From positions 14,227 to 78,226 of the forward strand of contig DATDMG010000234.1 of assembly GCA_036518955.1 (NCBI GenBank): a stretch of 64,000 nt of DNA, given 5' to 3'. The translations under genes were made by a program, and so were the position numbers. Below the pieces are notes generated by a model. It searched no databases. It was not told the DNA's origin and was given only the letters and a program-made list of their open reading frames with translations. Below are positions 1 to 11,100 of this stretch, in pieces (within the stretch, counting starts at the first letter, position 1; every line of letters begins with the position of its first letter). The DNA comes from DATDMG01 sp036518955. GTDB lineage: Bacteria > Actinomycetota > Actinomycetes > Actinomycetales > Kineosporiaceae.

Positions 1-1134
1 CCGGCAGGTCTGGCACGACAGGCCCGGCAGGTAGCCCGAGCGGACGACCTGCACGAGCACCGGTCCGCGAACCAACCCGTCATGGACGGCGCGCCACGCC
101 ACCGGGGGCATCCGCGCAGCCCGGGCCGTCGGGTCGTCGTCCGGGTGACCGTCCGCGGCGACCGCGACCCGCGGCCACCGGCTGCGCTGGCTGGCCCGGT
201 CCGGGACGAGCTGCCGGGCCCAGCCGCACTCCACCAACGCGGCCGCCTCCACGCTCCGGCTCCACCCACCGAGCAGGGCGGCGGCCCCCTGCTGGTCCGC
301 ACGCAGGCGCAGCACCTCCCGGGCGTGCGGGTAAGGCGCCCGGAGGTCCGCGTGCTGATCGTCCCCGTCGTCCCAGACGACCACCAGGCCGAGGCGGGTG
401 ACCGGCGCGAACGCACAGGCGCGGGTGCCGACCGCGACCTGGGCGTGGCCCCGCAGCAGCCTCAGGTAGGCCGTGTACCGGGCGGCCGGGCCGACGTCCG
501 CCTCGAGCCGGGCCACCCGGTGCGCGCCGAGGAGCGCCGTCAGGCGGGCCTCGACCCGGTCGCCGTCCCGCCGGTCGGGGACGACCACGACCGAACCACG
601 CCCGGACGCCGCCGTGGCGGCCACCGCGCGAGCGATCGCCTCCGGCCAGCTCGGACCGGGCAGAGCCGTCCAGACGCCGCGGGGGGCGCCGCCGGCGGCC
701 AGCCGGCCGAGGAACGCCGCGCCGGCCGGGTAGGCCGCCCACGGGCCGGGGTCGCCGGGCGCCGGGGGCGGCCCCGGGGGAACCGGTGCCTGCCGGGTCA
801 GTTCTTCCTCGGCGCGGGCGTGCCGCGGCGGGACAGCCAGCCGCAGCACGTCCCCGAGCGTGCCGGCGTACCGGTCCGCGACGGCCCGCGCCAGGGCGAG
901 CAGCGCAGGGGTCAGGATCGGCTCCGGTGACACCACCCGACGGATCGGGGCCAGCCCTCGCGGGTGGTCGGTCGCGGCCACCCGCTCCAGCAGCCAGCCG
1001 TCGACGTCCTGGCCGGCGAACCGCACCCGCACCCGCACCCCCGGCCGGGCCGCCTGCGCCATCGGCTCCGGAACGGCGTAGTCGAAGGGCCGGTCCAGGT
1101 GGGGCAGCGGCACGTCGACCACCACTCGTGCCAC
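1..1134 (-). CDS. priA: Primosomal protein N' PriA-like, C-terminus beyond window edge
   Basis: Replication-restart factor family. The first 378 codons are present, and the frame runs off at base 1 inside a CxxC zinc pair (SCQTC). The N-terminal 3'BD-like part reads VVVDVPLPHLDRPFDYAVPE. The helicase signatures look degenerate: where a Walker A loop is expected there is LPGPSWPEAI with no GKT, and the Walker B region reads VVVWDDGDD rather than DEEH. This matches the known non-helicase character of actinobacterial PriA. No ATG, GTG or TTG occurs upstream in frame after the TGA inside metK, so GTG at 1134 is the only usual start. However, conserved-looking codons (EQLELLRSA) continue upstream, so the true start may be an atypical codon overlapping the metK end. 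It lies directly downstream of metK and is probably cotranscribed. Confidence 0.85.
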   Translation of the reverse strand, partial: MARVVVDVPLPHLDRPFDYAVPEPMAQAARPGVRVRVRFAGQDVDGWLLERVAATDHPRGLAPIRRVVSPEPILTPALLALARAVADRYAGTLGDVLRLAVPPRHARAEEELTRQAPVPPGPPPAPGDPGPWAAYPAGAAFLGRLAAGGAPRGVWTALPGPSWPEAIARAVAATAASGRGSVVVVPDRRDGDRVEARLTALLGAHRVARLEADVGPAARYTAYLRLLRGHAQVAVGTRACAFAPVTRLGLVVVWDDGDDQHADLRAPYPHAREVLRLRADQQGAAALLGGWSRSVEAAALVECGWARQLVPDRASQRSRWPRVAVAADGHPDDDPTARAARMPPVAWRAVHDGLVRGPVLVQVVRSGYLPGLSCQTCR

Positions 1135-1219
1135 GGGCAGCTCGGCAGCGGCCGGCGCGGGTCGCTTCGGGCGCCGTCCGTGGGCGGCGGAGCGGAGCAG
1201 CTCCAGCTGCTCCGGTCCG

Positions 1220-2410
1220 TTACTGGACAGCAGCCCGCAACGCCTCGACCCGGTTGGTCCGCTCCCAGGTCAGCTCGGGCAGCTCGCGCCCGAAGTGCCC
1301 GTAGGCGGCGGTCTGCCGGTAGATCGGGCGCAGCAGATCCAGGTCGCGGATGATCGCGGCAGGGCGGAGGTCGAAGACCTCGGTGATGCCCCGGCGCAGC
1401 TTCTGGACGTCGATGGTCTCCGTCCCGAAGGTCTCCACGTACAGCCCGACCGGGTGCGCCTTGCCGATCGCGTACGCGATCTGCACCTCACAGCGCCGGG
1501 CGAGCCCGGCGGCCACCACGTTCTTGGCGACCCAGCGCATCGCGTAGGCGGCCGAGCGGTCGACCTTCGACGGGTCCTTGCCCGAGAAGGCACCGCCGCC
1601 GTGCCGGGCGTAGCCGCCGTACGTGTCAACGATGATCTTGCGTCCGGTCAGGCCGGCGTCGCCCATCGGGCCGCCGACCTCGAACCGGCCCGTCGGGTTG
1701 ACCAGCAGCCGATAGGTGGACGAGTCGATGTCCACCCGGTCCAGCACCGGCTTGACCACGTGGTCGGCGATGTCGGGCTGGAGGAGGTTCTCCAGCGAGA
1801 CGTCGGGGGCGTGCTGGCTGGACACCACCACCGTGTCGAGCCGGACCGGGCGGTCCCCGTCGTACTCGATCGTCACCTGGGTCTTGCCGTCGGGCCGTAG
1901 GTAGGGCACCTCGCCGCTCTTGCGGACCTCGGTGAGCCGCTCCGCCAGCCGGTGCGCGAGCCAGATCGGCAGCGGCAGCAGCTCGGGCGTGTCGTCGTTC
2001 GCGTAGCCGAACATCAGGCCCTGGTCGCCCGCGCCCTGCAGGTCGAGCGGGTCGACCCCGGCCTCCACCCGCGCCTCGTACGCCTGGTCCACGCCCTGGG
2101 CGATGTCCGGGGACTGCGACCCGATCGACACCTCGACCCCGCACGAGGCTCCGTCGAAACCCTTCGTCGAGGAGTCGTACCCGATGTTCAGGATCGTCTG
2201 GCGCACGGTGGTCGGGATGTCGACGTAGGCCTCGGTGGTGACCTCACCCGCGACGTGCACGAGACCGGTGGTGACCAACGTCTCCACGGCGACCCGACTA
2301 CGGGGATCCTCGGCGAGAAGGGCGTCGAGGATGGCGTCGCTGATCTGGTCGCAGATCTTGTCCGGGTGACCCTCGGTGACGGACTCGGAGGTGAACAGAC
2401 GATGAGACAC
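1220..2410 (-). CDS. metK: S-adenosylmethionine synthase
   Basis: Makes S-adenosylmethionine from methionine and ATP in the cytoplasm. The product is 396 aa, the usual family length. Visible signatures are [13 protein letters not shown] near the N-terminus (ATP/Mg site), [12 protein letters not shown], and the glycine-rich [19 protein letters not shown] segment that closes over the triphosphate. The GTG start is chosen because AGGAG sits seven bases upstream and the protein then begins [17 protein letters not shown], as family members do; the frame stays open further upstream but without homology. It follows coaBC after a 166-base gap with a terminator-like hairpin, so it may have its own promoter. 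I saw no recognisable SAM riboswitch in that gap. Confidence 0.97.
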   Translation of the reverse strand: MSHRLFTSESVTEGHPDKICDQISDAILDALLAEDPRSRVAVETLVTTGLVHVAGEVTTEAYVDIPTTVRQTILNIGYDSSTKGFDGASCGVEVSIGSQSPDIAQGVDQAYEARVEAGVDPLDLQGAGDQGLMFGYANDDTPELLPLPIWLAHRLAERLTEVRKSGEVPYLRPDGKTQVTIEYDGDRPVRLDTVVVSSQHAPDVSLENLLQPDIADHVVKPVLDRVDIDSSTYRLLVNPTGRFEVGGPMGDAGLTGRKIIVDTYGGYARHGGGAFSGKDPSKVDRSAAYAMRWVAKNVVAAGLARRCEVQIAYAIGKAHPVGLYVETFGTETIDVQKLRRGITEVFDLRPAAIIRDLDLLRPIYRQTAAYGHFGRELPELTWERTNRVEALRAAVQ

Positions 2411-2540
2411 GGGGCTCCTGTCGATGCAGCGGCTGCTGGCTGGCGCGGGCCCGGCACGGCGCTCAGCATCGTCGCTGATCCGGCGGCCCGCGGCGGAACC
2501 CACTCTACCGATCGGTCGACGCGGCGCCCGCCGGACCAGC

Positions 2541-2562
2541 AAAGGGGGGCGCCCGTGCCCCC
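2541..2562 (-). terminator. Probable intrinsic terminator after coaBC
   Basis: On the minus strand a GGGGGC stem, six-base loop and GCCCCC stem (2545-2562) are followed by C and TTT (2541-2544). It lies 14 bases past the coaBC stop and before metK. The T run is short, as is common in high-GC genomes. Confidence 0.5.
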
Positions 2563-2576
2563 GGCGAGGGCGAGGA

Positions 2577-3857
2577 TCAGCTCGGCATGCCGGACGGTGC
2601 TGCGGAGCGCTCACTCTCCGGTACAGAGCGTGACAGTCGGCGCACCACCGCATCCCAGACGGCATCGGCGACGAGGCCCTTGTCGCCCTCGACCGCACCG
2701 CGCACGACCACCCCGCCGCCGTCCGCCTCCAGCAGGGTCACGGCGGTGTCGGTACGGCCGAAGACCTTGCCCGCGGACACGTCGTTGACGACGAGCAGGT
2801 CGCACCCCTTGCGCTCCAGCTTGGCCCGGGCATGGTGGAGCACGTCACCGCTGTCGTCGCCGGTCTCGGCCGCGAAGCCGACGATGACGGCCGCTCCGGG
2901 GGCCCCCGCGGTGCGCCGCGCGACGAGCTCGGCGAGCACGTCCGGGTTCCGCACGAGCCGGACGACGGGCGCACCCTCCCCGCCGTCCGACTTCTTGATC
3001 TTGTATTCGGCGACCGCCTCCGGCCGGAAGTCGGCGACCGCGGCAGCCATCACCACGACGTCCGCGGTGGGCGCGGTGGCGAACACCGCCTCCCGCAGCT
3101 CGAGAGCGGTCCCGACCCGGACGACGTCCGCGCCGGCAGGCTCCGGGAGCGCGACGTTCGCCGACACCAACGTCACCTTCGCGCCCCGGGCGACCGCCGC
3201 GGCAGCCAGCGCGCAGCCCTGCACGCCCGACGACCGGTTGCCCAGGTAACGCACCGGGTCGAGCGGCTCCCGGGTTCCCCCGGCACTGATCACGACCTGC
3301 AGCCCGGCGAGGTCGGGCTCGAGCCCACCCACCCCCCGGACCAGCAGGCGACGGGCCACCCCGAAGATCGCCTCCGGCTCGGGCAACCGGCCGCGGCCGG
3401 TATCGGCCCCGGTGAGGCGACCGCTCGCCGGGTCGAGCACGACGACGCCGCGCCGGCGCAGCAGCGCGACGTTGGCCTGGGTGGCGGGGTGCTCCCACAT
3501 CTCGGTGTGCATCGCGGGCGCCAGCAGCACCGGGCAGCGGGCGGTGAGCAGGACGGCGGTGAGCAGATCGTCGGCACGCCCGGCCGCCGCCCGGGCCATC
3601 AGGTCAGCGGTCGCGGGTGCCACCACCACGAGCTCGGCCCGCTGCCCGAGCCGGACGTGCGGCACCTCGTGCACGTCGTCCCAGACGGACGTCGCGACAG
3701 GGTGCCCGGACAGGGCCGACCAGGTGGCCTCGCCGACGAACCGCAGTGCGGACGCCGTGGGGACGACCTGCACGTCGTGGCCGGTCTCGGTGAACCGGCG
3801 CAACAACGAGCAGGCCTTGTAGGCGGCGATCCCGCCCGCCACCCCGAGCAGGATCAC
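2577..3857 (-). CDS. coaBC: Bifunctional phosphopantothenoylcysteine decarboxylase / phosphopantothenate-cysteine ligase
   Basis: Carries out two consecutive steps of coenzyme A synthesis: CTP-dependent joining of phosphopantothenate to cysteine (CoaB), then FMN-dependent decarboxylation (CoaC). The product is 426 aa. The N-terminal half is the CoaC flavoprotein ([18 protein letters not shown], then [24 protein letters not shown], then [15 protein letters not shown]). The C-terminal half is CoaB, starting around [22 protein letters not shown], with [18 protein letters not shown]. The start is GTG at 3857. It follows rpoZ by 31 bases and is probably in one unit with mihF, gmk and rpoZ. Confidence 0.96.
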   Translation of the reverse strand: MILLGVAGGIAAYKACSLLRRFTETGHDVQVVPTASALRFVGEATWSALSGHPVATSVWDDVHEVPHVRLGQRAELVVVAPATADLMARAAAGRADDLLTAVLLTARCPVLLAPAMHTEMWEHPATQANVALLRRRGVVVLDPASGRLTGADTGRGRLPEPEAIFGVARRLLVRGVGGLEPDLAGLQVVISAGGTREPLDPVRYLGNRSSGVQGCALAAAAVARGAKVTLVSANVALPEPAGADVVRVGTALELREAVFATAPTADVVVMAAAVADFRPEAVAEYKIKKSDGGEGAPVVRLVRNPDVLAELVARRTAGAPGAAVIVGFAAETGDDSGDVLHHARAKLERKGCDLLVVNDVSAGKVFGRTDTAVTLLEADGGGVVVRGAVEGDKGLVADAVWDAVVRRLSRSVPESERSAAPSGMPS

Positions 3858-3888
3858 GGCAGGACCGGGACCGGCGCCCCGCTGCCAC

Positions 3889-4152
3889 TCACTGGTCGAC
3901 CGGCTCCGCGGTCAGCAGGCCCTCGTTGATCTCACGCAGGGCTACCGACAGCGGCTTCTCCTGGACGTGGGTCTCCACCAGCGGCCCGACGTACTCCAGC
4001 AGGCCCTCGCCGAGCTGGGAATAGTAGGCGTTGATCTGCCGGGCGCGCTTGGCCGCGTAGATGACCAGGGCGTACTTGGAATCGGCTGCCCGGAGCAGCT
4101 CGTCGATCGGCGGGTTGGTGATGCCCTCGGGCGTCGCGGTGGTCCCGGACAA
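3889..4152 (-). CDS. rpoZ: RNA polymerase omega subunit
   Basis: Small assembly subunit of RNA polymerase that holds the C-terminal part of beta-prime. The product is 87 aa. The conserved core [29 protein letters not shown] is followed by the short actinobacterial tail. The start is taken as TTG at 4152, eight bases after GGGAG, giving the usual N-terminus ([19 protein letters not shown]); the frame extends further upstream but that part overlaps the gmk-proximal leader and has no family resemblance. The gmk-rpoZ-coaBC order is conserved in bacteria. Confidence 0.92.
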   Translation of the reverse strand: MSGTTATPEGITNPPIDELLRAADSKYALVIYAAKRARQINAYYSQLGEGLLEYVGPLVETHVQEKPLSVALREINEGLLTAEPVDQ

Positions 4153-4205
4153 AGGATCGTCTCCCGGTTCGTGGTTGAGGTCACCGTCAGTGACGCTCCG
4201 TGTGG

Positions 4206-4829
4206 TCAGCCCTCGCTGAAGTGCGCTTGCGGCACCACCGGCCGAGGGTTCAGACCCATGCATTGTACGAGCTCGTCGGTGGCCTGGTGGACGTCGGAAT
4301 TGACGATGGTCACGTCGAACTCCGACTCCGCCGCCAGTTCCTCCTGGGCGGTGGTCAATCGACGCTCACGCTCGTCGGCGGTCTCGGTGCCCCGGCCGAT
4401 CAGCCGCCGGACCAGCTCGTCCCACGACGGCGGCGCGAGGAAGACGAACAGCGCGTCGGGCATCGCGGCCTTGACCTGCCGCGCCCCCTGCAGGTCGATC
4501 TCCAGCAGGGTCGGCCGGCCGGCGGCCACGGCCTCTTCGACGGGACGGCGCGGGGTGCCGTACCGGTGCCGGCCGTGCACCACGGCCCACTCCAGCAACT
4601 CACCGTCGGCGACCATCAGGTCGAACATCGCTTCATTGACGAAGATGTAGTGCTGGCCGTCGACCTCACCCGGACGACGCGGCCGGGTCGTCGCCGACAC
4701 CGACAGCCAGACCTCCGGGTACCGCGCCCGGATGTCAGCGGAGACGGTGCCCTTGCCCACGGCGGTGGGCCCGGCGAGCACGGTCAACCGCCGATGGGTC
4801 GGATTTCCCCGAGACCGTTGGCCAGCCAC
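4206..4829 (-). CDS. gmk: Guanylate kinase
   Basis: Phosphorylates GMP to GDP with ATP. The product is 207 aa from GTG at 4829, four bases after the mihF stop. The P-loop is [10 protein letters not shown], the actinobacterial variant of GPSGVGKST. The GMP-binding part reads [21 protein letters not shown], followed by [15 protein letters not shown] and [13 protein letters not shown]. The tight spacing suggests translational coupling to mihF. A later in-frame TTG just before [11 protein letters not shown] is a less likely alternative start. Confidence 0.95.
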   Translation of the reverse strand: MAGQRSRGNPTHRRLTVLAGPTAVGKGTVSADIRARYPEVWLSVSATTRPRRPGEVDGQHYIFVNEAMFDLMVADGELLEWAVVHGRHRYGTPRRPVEEAVAAGRPTLLEIDLQGARQVKAAMPDALFVFLAPPSWDELVRRLIGRGTETADERERRLTTAQEELAAESEFDVTIVNSDVHQATDELVQCMGLNPRPVVPQAHFSEG

Positions 4830-4833
4830 CGCG

Positions 4834-5148
4834 TCAGCGGGAGAAGCGCTCGATGAGAGCGGCGATCTGGTTCGACCCCAGGCCACGCACCCGGCGCGAC
4901 TCGGAGATCCCGATCTCCTCCATGATCTGACGGGCACGCACCTTGCCGACGCCGGGGAGGGCCTCCAGCAGGGACGAGACCTTCATCTTGCCGATCACCT
5001 CGTCGGTCTGACCCCGGTGGATGGAGTCGGCCAGGGAGCCCTGGGAGTACTTGAGCTTGTTCTTCTCCTCGGCCCGGGCCCGCCGCGCAGCAGCGGCCTT
5101 CTCCAGGGCTGCGGCACGTTGCTCGGGAGTCAGAGGGGGCAGAGCCAC
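4834..5148 (-). CDS. mihF: Integration host factor, actinobacterial type (mIHF)
   Basis: Nucleoid-associated DNA-binding protein of actinobacteria, unrelated to the alpha/beta IHF of proteobacteria. The product is 104 aa. It has a basic helical N-terminal half ([29 protein letters not shown]) and a helix-hairpin-helix-like C-terminal part with [22 protein letters not shown]. The GTG start at 5148 has GAGGTGA upstream and gives the family N-terminus [11 protein letters not shown]. It is the first gene of the mihF-gmk-rpoZ-coaBC run. Confidence 0.94.
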   Translation of the reverse strand: MALPPLTPEQRAAALEKAAAARRARAEEKNKLKYSQGSLADSIHRGQTDEVIGKMKVSSLLEALPGVGKVRARQIMEEIGISESRRVRGLGSNQIAALIERFSR

Positions 5149-5337
5149 TAGGTCACCTCGGTCGATCGGTTGCGTGGGCAGTTCCGATAGTAATGATGAT
5201 GATTTGGCGATGGTAAACGTCCGGGCGAGTCGGCCACCCATGCCTCACATGCTTGTCGCCACCCCCGGGAGCCAGCATCTCACCGCAGGCCAGAAACCTA
5301 TCGACTCGCTGCCCGGCCGGGCAACGCGGCCGGTGCA
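5149..5337. promoter_or_regulatory. Intergenic region upstream of mihF / downstream of pyrF
   Basis: 189 bases. Past the pyrF stop lies the palindrome GCCCGGCCGGGC (5311-5322), a weak terminator candidate. Nearer mihF is an unusually AT-rich stretch (about 5187-5222) reading ATCATCATCATTACTATCGG on the minus strand. TACTAT there could be a -10 element, but no convincing -35 is positioned with it. Confidence 0.35.
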
Positions 5338-6204
5338 TCACCCGGCCAGGGCCTGCCGCACGTCCCCCAGGGCGCGCTGCCCCGCCGCGCGCAGGCCTCC
5401 CACCGAGGGCCCGCCGCCGAGCACCTGGCGGCTGGAGCTCGGCAGCACCGCACCCAAGGCCGCACCGAACACGGCCCGCAGGTCCGCCGCGGTCGCGCCC
5501 TGGGCGCCGATACCCGGCGCGAGCAGGGGCCCGTGGACGTCGGCCAGGGGCAGGCCGAGCGCGCGCACGGCGTCGGCTCCGACGGTCGCGCCGACGACGG
5601 CCCCGAAGGACCCCAGCGGGCGGCCGGCGGCGATCTCGGCGACGTTCTCCCCCCGGACACCCTCCAGGACAGCGCACGCCACGCTGCGCCCGTCCGGGCC
5701 GACCGCGTGCTGGACGCCGGCGCCCTCCGGGTTCGACGTCAGCCCGAGCACGAACACCCCGCGACCGGTGGTGGCGGCGAGGTCGAGCAGCGGACGCAGC
5801 GACCCGAAGCCCAGGTAGGGGGAGGCGGTGACCGCGTCGGCCGCCAGCGGCGAGCCCTCCCCCGTGAACGCGTCGGCGTAGGCCGCCATGGTGGAACCGA
5901 TGTCGCCGCGCTTGGCGTCGGCGATCGTGAGCGCCCCGGCCGCGGCCGCCTCGGCGAGCACCCGCTCCAGGACGGCGACGCCGCGGGACCCGTGCCGCTC
6001 GAAGAAGGCGACCTGCGGCTTCAGCACGGCGACCCGATCGGCGAGGGCCTCCACCACGGTGAGGCTGAAGCGCTCCAGGCCGCGGGCGTCGTCCGGCAGG
6101 CCCCAGGCCGCGAGCAGGCCCGGGTGGGGGTCGACGCCCACGCAGAGCGGCCCGCGCGCCGCCATGGCCGCATGCAGGCGCGCCCCGAACGGCTCCCTCG
6201 TCAC
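5338..6204 (-). CDS. pyrF: Orotidine 5'-phosphate decarboxylase
   Basis: Last step of UMP synthesis, decarboxylating OMP. The product is 288 aa, the longer type 2 family common in actinobacteria. The catalytic Asp/Lys tetrad region is visible as [19 protein letters not shown], with [14 protein letters not shown] near the N-terminus and [14 protein letters not shown] after it. The GTG start at 6204 follows AGGAGGAGGGG and overlaps the pyrD stop as GTGA. It ends the pyr operon. Confidence 0.95.
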   Translation of the reverse strand: MTREPFGARLHAAMAARGPLCVGVDPHPGLLAAWGLPDDARGLERFSLTVVEALADRVAVLKPQVAFFERHGSRGVAVLERVLAEAAAAGALTIADAKRGDIGSTMAAYADAFTGEGSPLAADAVTASPYLGFGSLRPLLDLAATTGRGVFVLGLTSNPEGAGVQHAVGPDGRSVACAVLEGVRGENVAEIAAGRPLGSFGAVVGATVGADAVRALGLPLADVHGPLLAPGIGAQGATAADLRAVFGAALGAVLPSSSRQVLGGGPSVGGLRAAGQRALGDVRQALAG

Positions 6205-7214
6205 GACCCCTCCTCCTGATCTCGCGCCAGCGCCACGTGGGCGTACCCGACGGCGTCCGCGAACCGGGGGAACCCACGCTCGGCCACCAGCGTGGCCAGC
6301 TCCCGGCCGACCCGCAGGGGCGCCCCCGGATCGTGGAACGTCGCCGTCCCGACCTGGACCGCGCACGCCCCGGCCAGCACGAGCTCCAGCGCGTCGCGGC
6401 CGGTGCGGACGCCACCGATCCCCACGATCGGCGCCGGCCGGAGCGCCCCGGCGCGCATCGCGGCATGCACCTGCCAGACGCACCGGACGGCGATCGGCCG
6501 GACGGCCGGCCCGGACAGGCCGCCGGTGACCCCGGCGAGGGCGGGCCGCAACGTGTCGACGTCGATCACCATGCCCAGGGTCGTGTTGATCATCGCCAGC
6601 CCGTGGGCCCCGGCGTCCAGGACGGCGCGGGCGATCGCGACCAGATCCGTCACATCGGGCGAGAGCTTGGCCAGCACCGGCACGCGACCCGCGACCGCCT
6701 CCACGACCTGCGCGACCACCTGGGCGGATGACTGCGGGTCGCAGGCGAAGACCAGGCCGCGGCCGGCGACGTTGGGGCAGGAGATGTTCACCTCGATCGC
6801 GGCCACCCCGGGCTCGCCGGCGAGCCGGCCGGCGAGCTCGGCGAACTCGGCCGCGTCGTTGCCGGCGATCGAGACGATCGCGGTGGCACCGGCCTCCCGC
6901 AACCACGGCAGATCCTTGGCGAGGAAGGCGTCGATGCCCGGCCCCTGCAAGCCGATCGAGTTCAGCATCCCGGACGGCGTCTCGGCCATCCGCGGGGTCG
7001 GACGGCCCGACCGGGGCGCGCGCAGGATCGACTTGGTGACGACCGCCCCCAGCTGCGCGACGTCGTAGAGGCAGCCCAGCTCGCGGCCCGCCGCCGCGCA
7101 CCCGCTCGCCGTCAGCACCGGGTTGGACAGGGTCAGGCCGGCGAGCGACGTGGTCGGGTCGAACGTGGTCGGGTCGAACGTGGTGGGGCCGGAACCGGCT
7201 GGCAGGGGCGTCAC
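6201..7214 (-). CDS. pyrD: Dihydroorotate dehydrogenase (class 1B catalytic subunit)
   Basis: Oxidises dihydroorotate to orotate with FMN. The product is 337 aa from GTG at 7214, overlapping the pyrK stop as GTGA. The assignment to class 1B rests on the adjacent pyrK and the catalytic-loop cysteine in [16 protein letters not shown]-site segments [21 protein letters not shown] and [19 protein letters not shown] are present. The N-terminus carries the duplicated pentapeptide TTFDP, caused by a 15-base tandem DNA repeat (7150-7179). Confidence 0.95.
   Translation of the reverse strand: MTPLPAGSGPTTFDPTTFDPTTSLAGLTLSNPVLTASGCAAAGRELGCLYDVAQLGAVVTKSILRAPRSGRPTPRMAETPSGMLNSIGLQGPGIDAFLAKDLPWLREAGATAIVSIAGNDAAEFAELAGRLAGEPGVAAIEVNISCPNVAGRGLVFACDPQSSAQVVAQVVEAVAGRVPVLAKLSPDVTDLVAIARAVLDAGAHGLAMINTTLGMVIDVDTLRPALAGVTGGLSGPAVRPIAVRCVWQVHAAMRAGALRPAPIVGIGGVRTGRDALELVLAGACAVQVGTATFHDPGAPLRVGRELATLVAERGFPRFADAVGYAHVALARDQEEGS
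7150..7179. repeat. 15-base tandem repeat at the start of pyrD
   Basis: Two perfect copies of GTGGTCGGGTCGAAC and a partial third copy (7180-7186). They encode the duplicated TTFDP of the PyrD N-terminus. Confidence 0.85.
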
Positions 7215-8173
7215 GGATGGCCCCCACCGGTCTTCGGGGCACCGAGGCAGTCGGCCGGGACGGCGCTGCCCCCGCCCGGGCGGACGGCGTCCCAGCGCAC
7301 CGCCTCGCCGCCGAGGGTCGGACCCTCGACGCAGGTCCTGGTCATCCTGGTCAGGCCGTCGGACCAGCGGACCGGCAGCACACAGGTCATGCAGACCCCG
7401 ACCCCGCAGGCCATCGACTCCTCGACGGTGCACCAGGGCCGCGCGCCGTGGGACAGCGCGAGGTCGGTGACCGCGCGCAGCATCGCCATCGGGCCGCAGG
7501 CGTAGACGTGTGCCCCTGGTCCGCTCGCCGTCAACAGGTCACCCAGCACGTCCGTGACCCGTCCGCGCGCCCCGGCGGAGCCGTCGTCCGTGGTCACCAG
7601 CAGGGGGTCGGCGATCTCGGCCGCGTCGTCCACCCCGAACAGCCGGTCGACGTCGCCGGCCCCGAGGACGGCGGAGACCCGCACGCCGCGGCCACGCAGC
7701 ACCCTCCCCCACCACCCCATCGGCGCGCTGCCGTACCCGCCGCCGACCAGGACCGCGGCGGACCCCGGGTCGGGCGGCGGGAACGGCCGCCCGAGCGGCC
7801 CGACGACGTCCAGCTCGTCACCGGGACGGCGCCCGGTCACCCAGGTGCTCCCCGGACCGTGCGCAGCCACCACGATCTCGAGCGTGGGCCCGTCGGGCCC
7901 GGCCGTGGACGCGCGGTGCAGGGAGAACGCCCGGCGCAGCAGGGTCGCGGTGGGCTCGCCCGGATCCGCCCCGACGGCGACCGCCACGAACTGGCCGGGG
8001 AGCGCCGCGGGCCCGGCGCCCGGCGCCGCCAGGACCAGGTGCCGATAGGCGCCGGCCGGCCGGTTCGCCAGCACGACGGCGCGCTCCTGCACCGGGCGGG
8101 GGCGCCCGTCGTCCAGGTCACCCAGTGCCGGGGCGGCGGCCGGGGCGGCGGCCGGGGACGGGACGGCACTCAC
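7211..8173 (-). CDS. pyrK: Dihydroorotate dehydrogenase electron transfer subunit
   Basis: FAD and [2Fe-2S] protein that passes electrons from PyrD to NAD+. The product is 320 aa, somewhat long because of an Ala/Pro-rich first 20 residues and a C-terminal tail. The flavin-binding RRAFSLHR motif, the nucleotide-binding [10 protein letters not shown] and the cluster cysteines [17 protein letters not shown] plus a later RTCVEGP are all visible. The GTG start at 8173 overlaps the carB stop, and its own stop overlaps the pyrD start. PyrK and PyrD are expected to form a heterotetramer. Confidence 0.94.
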   Translation of the reverse strand: MSAVPSPAAAPAAAPALGDLDDGRPRPVQERAVVLANRPAGAYRHLVLAAPGAGPAALPGQFVAVAVGADPGEPTATLLRRAFSLHRASTAGPDGPTLEIVVAAHGPGSTWVTGRRPGDELDVVGPLGRPFPPPDPGSAAVLVGGGYGSAPMGWWGRVLRGRGVRVSAVLGAGDVDRLFGVDDAAEIADPLLVTTDDGSAGARGRVTDVLGDLLTASGPGAHVYACGPMAMLRAVTDLALSHGARPWCTVEESMACGVGVCMTCVLPVRWSDGLTRMTRTCVEGPTLGGEAVRWDAVRPGGGSAVPADCLGAPKTGGGHP

Positions 8174-11100
8174 GCGCCGACCCCGGCCGCCTGGGCCGCC
8201 CGCCCGGCGGCGAGCGCCGCGGCGTGCTGCTGCAGCGAGGCCACCCGGATCGGCTCGTTCCGGGCCGCCTCGATGGCCTGCACGGCGGCGGCGAACTGCT
8301 GGACCGTCGTGATGATCGGCCGGTCCATCGCGGTCGTCGCGGCGCGGATCTCGTAGCCGTCGAGCCGGGCGGCCGGCCCGCTCGGGGTGTTCACCACCAT
8401 GTCCACGTCGCCGGCGAGGATCTGCTCGACGATCGTCGGCTCGTCCTTGGGCCCGCGCCCGGAGCTCGCCTTGCGGACGACGGTGCTCCGGATCCCGTTG
8501 CGGCGCAGGACGGCGGCCGTGCCGTCCGTGGCGAGGACCTCGAACCCCAGGTCGACCAGCCGCCGGACCGGGAACACGATCGCCCGCTTGTCGCCGTCCG
8601 CGACCGACACGAAGACCCGGCCCCCCTCGGGCAGCCCGCCGTAGGCGGCGGCCTGCGACTTGGCGAAGGCATGCGGGAAGTCGACGTCGATGCCCATCAC
8701 CTCGCCGGTGGACTTCATCTCCGGGCCGAGCAGGCTGTCGACGGCGACGCCCTGGACCGTGCGGAACCGCTTGAACGGAAGCACCGCCTCCTTCACCGCC
8801 ATCGGCGCGTCGTCGGGGAGCGTGCCGCCATCACCCTGCGCCGGGAGCAGCCCCTCGGCCCGCAACTCCTTGACGGTGGCCCCGAGCATGATCCTGGCTG
8901 CCGCCTTGGCCAGCGGCACCGCCGTCGCCTTGGACACGAACGGGGCCGTCCGGCTGGCCCGGGGGTTGGCTTCGAGCACGTACAGGACGCCCGCGACCAG
9001 CGCGTACTGCACGTTGAGCAGACCGAGGACGCCGATCCCGCGGGCGATCGCCTCGGTGCTGGCGCGCACCCGCTCGAGCTCCGCCGCACCGAGGGTCACC
9101 GGCGGGAGCACGCAGGCGGAGTCACCGGAGTGGATCCCGGCCTCCTCGATGTGCTCCATCACGCCGCCGAGGTACAGCTCCTCGCCGTCGAAGAGCGCGT
9201 CGACGTCGATCTCGACCGCGCCCTCCAGGAAGCGATCCACCAGGACGGGGTGCTCCGGACTCACCCGGGTGGCCCGGCCGATGTAGTCCGCGAGCATCGC
9301 CTCGTCGTAGACGATCTCCATCCCGCGGCCGCCGAGCACGTACGAGGGGCGCACCAGCACCGGGTACCCGATCGTGTCGGCCACCTCCTTGGCCTCGACG
9401 AAACTGGACGCCGTCCCGTGCTTGGGCGCCGGCAACCCGGCCCGGGCGAGCACCCGGCCGAACGCCCCGCGCTCCTCGGCGAGGTGGATCGCGGCCGGCG
9501 GCGTCCCGACGACGGGCACGCCCTCGGCCTCGAGCCGGGCGGCGAGCCCGAGCGGGGTCTGCCCGCCGAGCTGGACGACGACCCCGACGACCCGCCCGGA
9601 CCGGGACTCGGCGTGCACGACCTCGAGCACGTCCTCCAGGGTGAGCGGCTCGAAGTACAGCCGATCGGAGGTGTCGTAGTCGGTCGAGACGGTCTCCGGG
9701 TTGCAGTTGACCATCACGGTCTCGAAGCCGGCGTCCCGCAAGGCGAAGCTGGCGTGCACGCACGAGTAGTCGAACTCCACGCCCTGCCCGATCCGGTTCG
9801 GACCCGACCCCAGAATGATCACCTTCTGCCGGCCGGAGGCGCCGACCTCGTCCTCCTCGTCGTAGCACGAGTAGTGGTACGGGGTGGCGGCGGCGAACTC
9901 GGCGGCGCAGGTGTCGACGGTCTTGTAGACCGGCCGGACGCCGAGTGCGTGACGGACCCCGCGGACCACGTCCTCGGGCATCCGGCGCAGCCCGCCGATC
10001 TGGGCGTCGCTGAAGCCGTGGCGCTTGGCCTCGCGGAGCAGGTCGGGGGTGAGGGCGTCGGCCGCCGCGACCGTGCGTGCGATCTCGTCGAGGAGCACGA
10101 GCTGGTCCAGGAACCACGGGTCGATGCCGCTGGCCCGGTGCAGGGCCTCGACGGTTGCCCCGCCCCGGATCGCCTGCTGCACCTGGAGCAGGCGGTCCTC
10201 GGTCGGGCGGCGGACGGCGTCCAGCAGGCATTCCAGCTCGGCCCCGGACGGTGCCGGGCCGTCCCAGTGGAAGGCCGCGCCGCGCCGTTCCAGCGACCGC
10301 AGCGCCTTCTGCAGCGCCTCCGTGAAGTTGCGGCCGATGGCCATCGCCTCGCCGACGGACTTCATCGTGGTCGTCAGCGTCGGATCGGCCATCGGGAACT
10401 TCTCGAACGCGAAGCGCGGCACCTTGACCACGACGTAGTCGAGGGTCGGCTCGAAGCTCGCGGGGGTGGACCGGGTGATGTCGTTGGGGATCTCGTCGAG
10501 CGTGTACCCGACCGCCAGCTTGGCAGCGATCTTGGCGATCGGGAAGCCGGTGGCCTTGCTCGCCAACGCCGACGACCGGGACACCCGAGGGTTCATCTCG
10601 ATCACGACCACGCGCCCGTCAGCCGGGTTGACCGCGAACTGGATGTTGCAGCCGCCGGTGTCGACGCCGACCTCGCGGATCACCGCGATCCCGATGTCGC
10701 GCAGCCGCTGGTACTCCCGGTCGGTCAGGGTGAGCGCCGGGGCGACGGTGATGGAGTCCCCGGTGTGCACGCCCATCGGGTCGAGGTTCTCGATCGAGCA
10801 CACCACCACGACGTTGTCGTGCCGATCCCGCATGAGCTCCAGCTCGTACTCCTTCCAGCCGAGGATCGACTCCTCCAGGAGCACCTCGGTGGTCGGCGAG
10901 TACTGCAGCCCGGCGCCGGCGATCCTGCGCAGGTCCGCCTCGTCGTGGGCGATCCCCGAGCCGAGACCCCCCATCGTGAACGACGGCCGGACGACGACCG
11001 GGTAGCCCAGCTCGGCGGTGGCCGCCACGCAGTCGACCAGGGAGTGGCAGATCCGCGAGCGCGCCACCTGGGCGCCGCAGCGCTCCACCACCTCCTTGAA

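Noticed and set aside
2411..2576. Possible SAM riboswitch before metK
   Set aside because: I could not fold the gap into any known SAM or SAH riboswitch pattern; only a terminator-like hairpin near coaBC was found.
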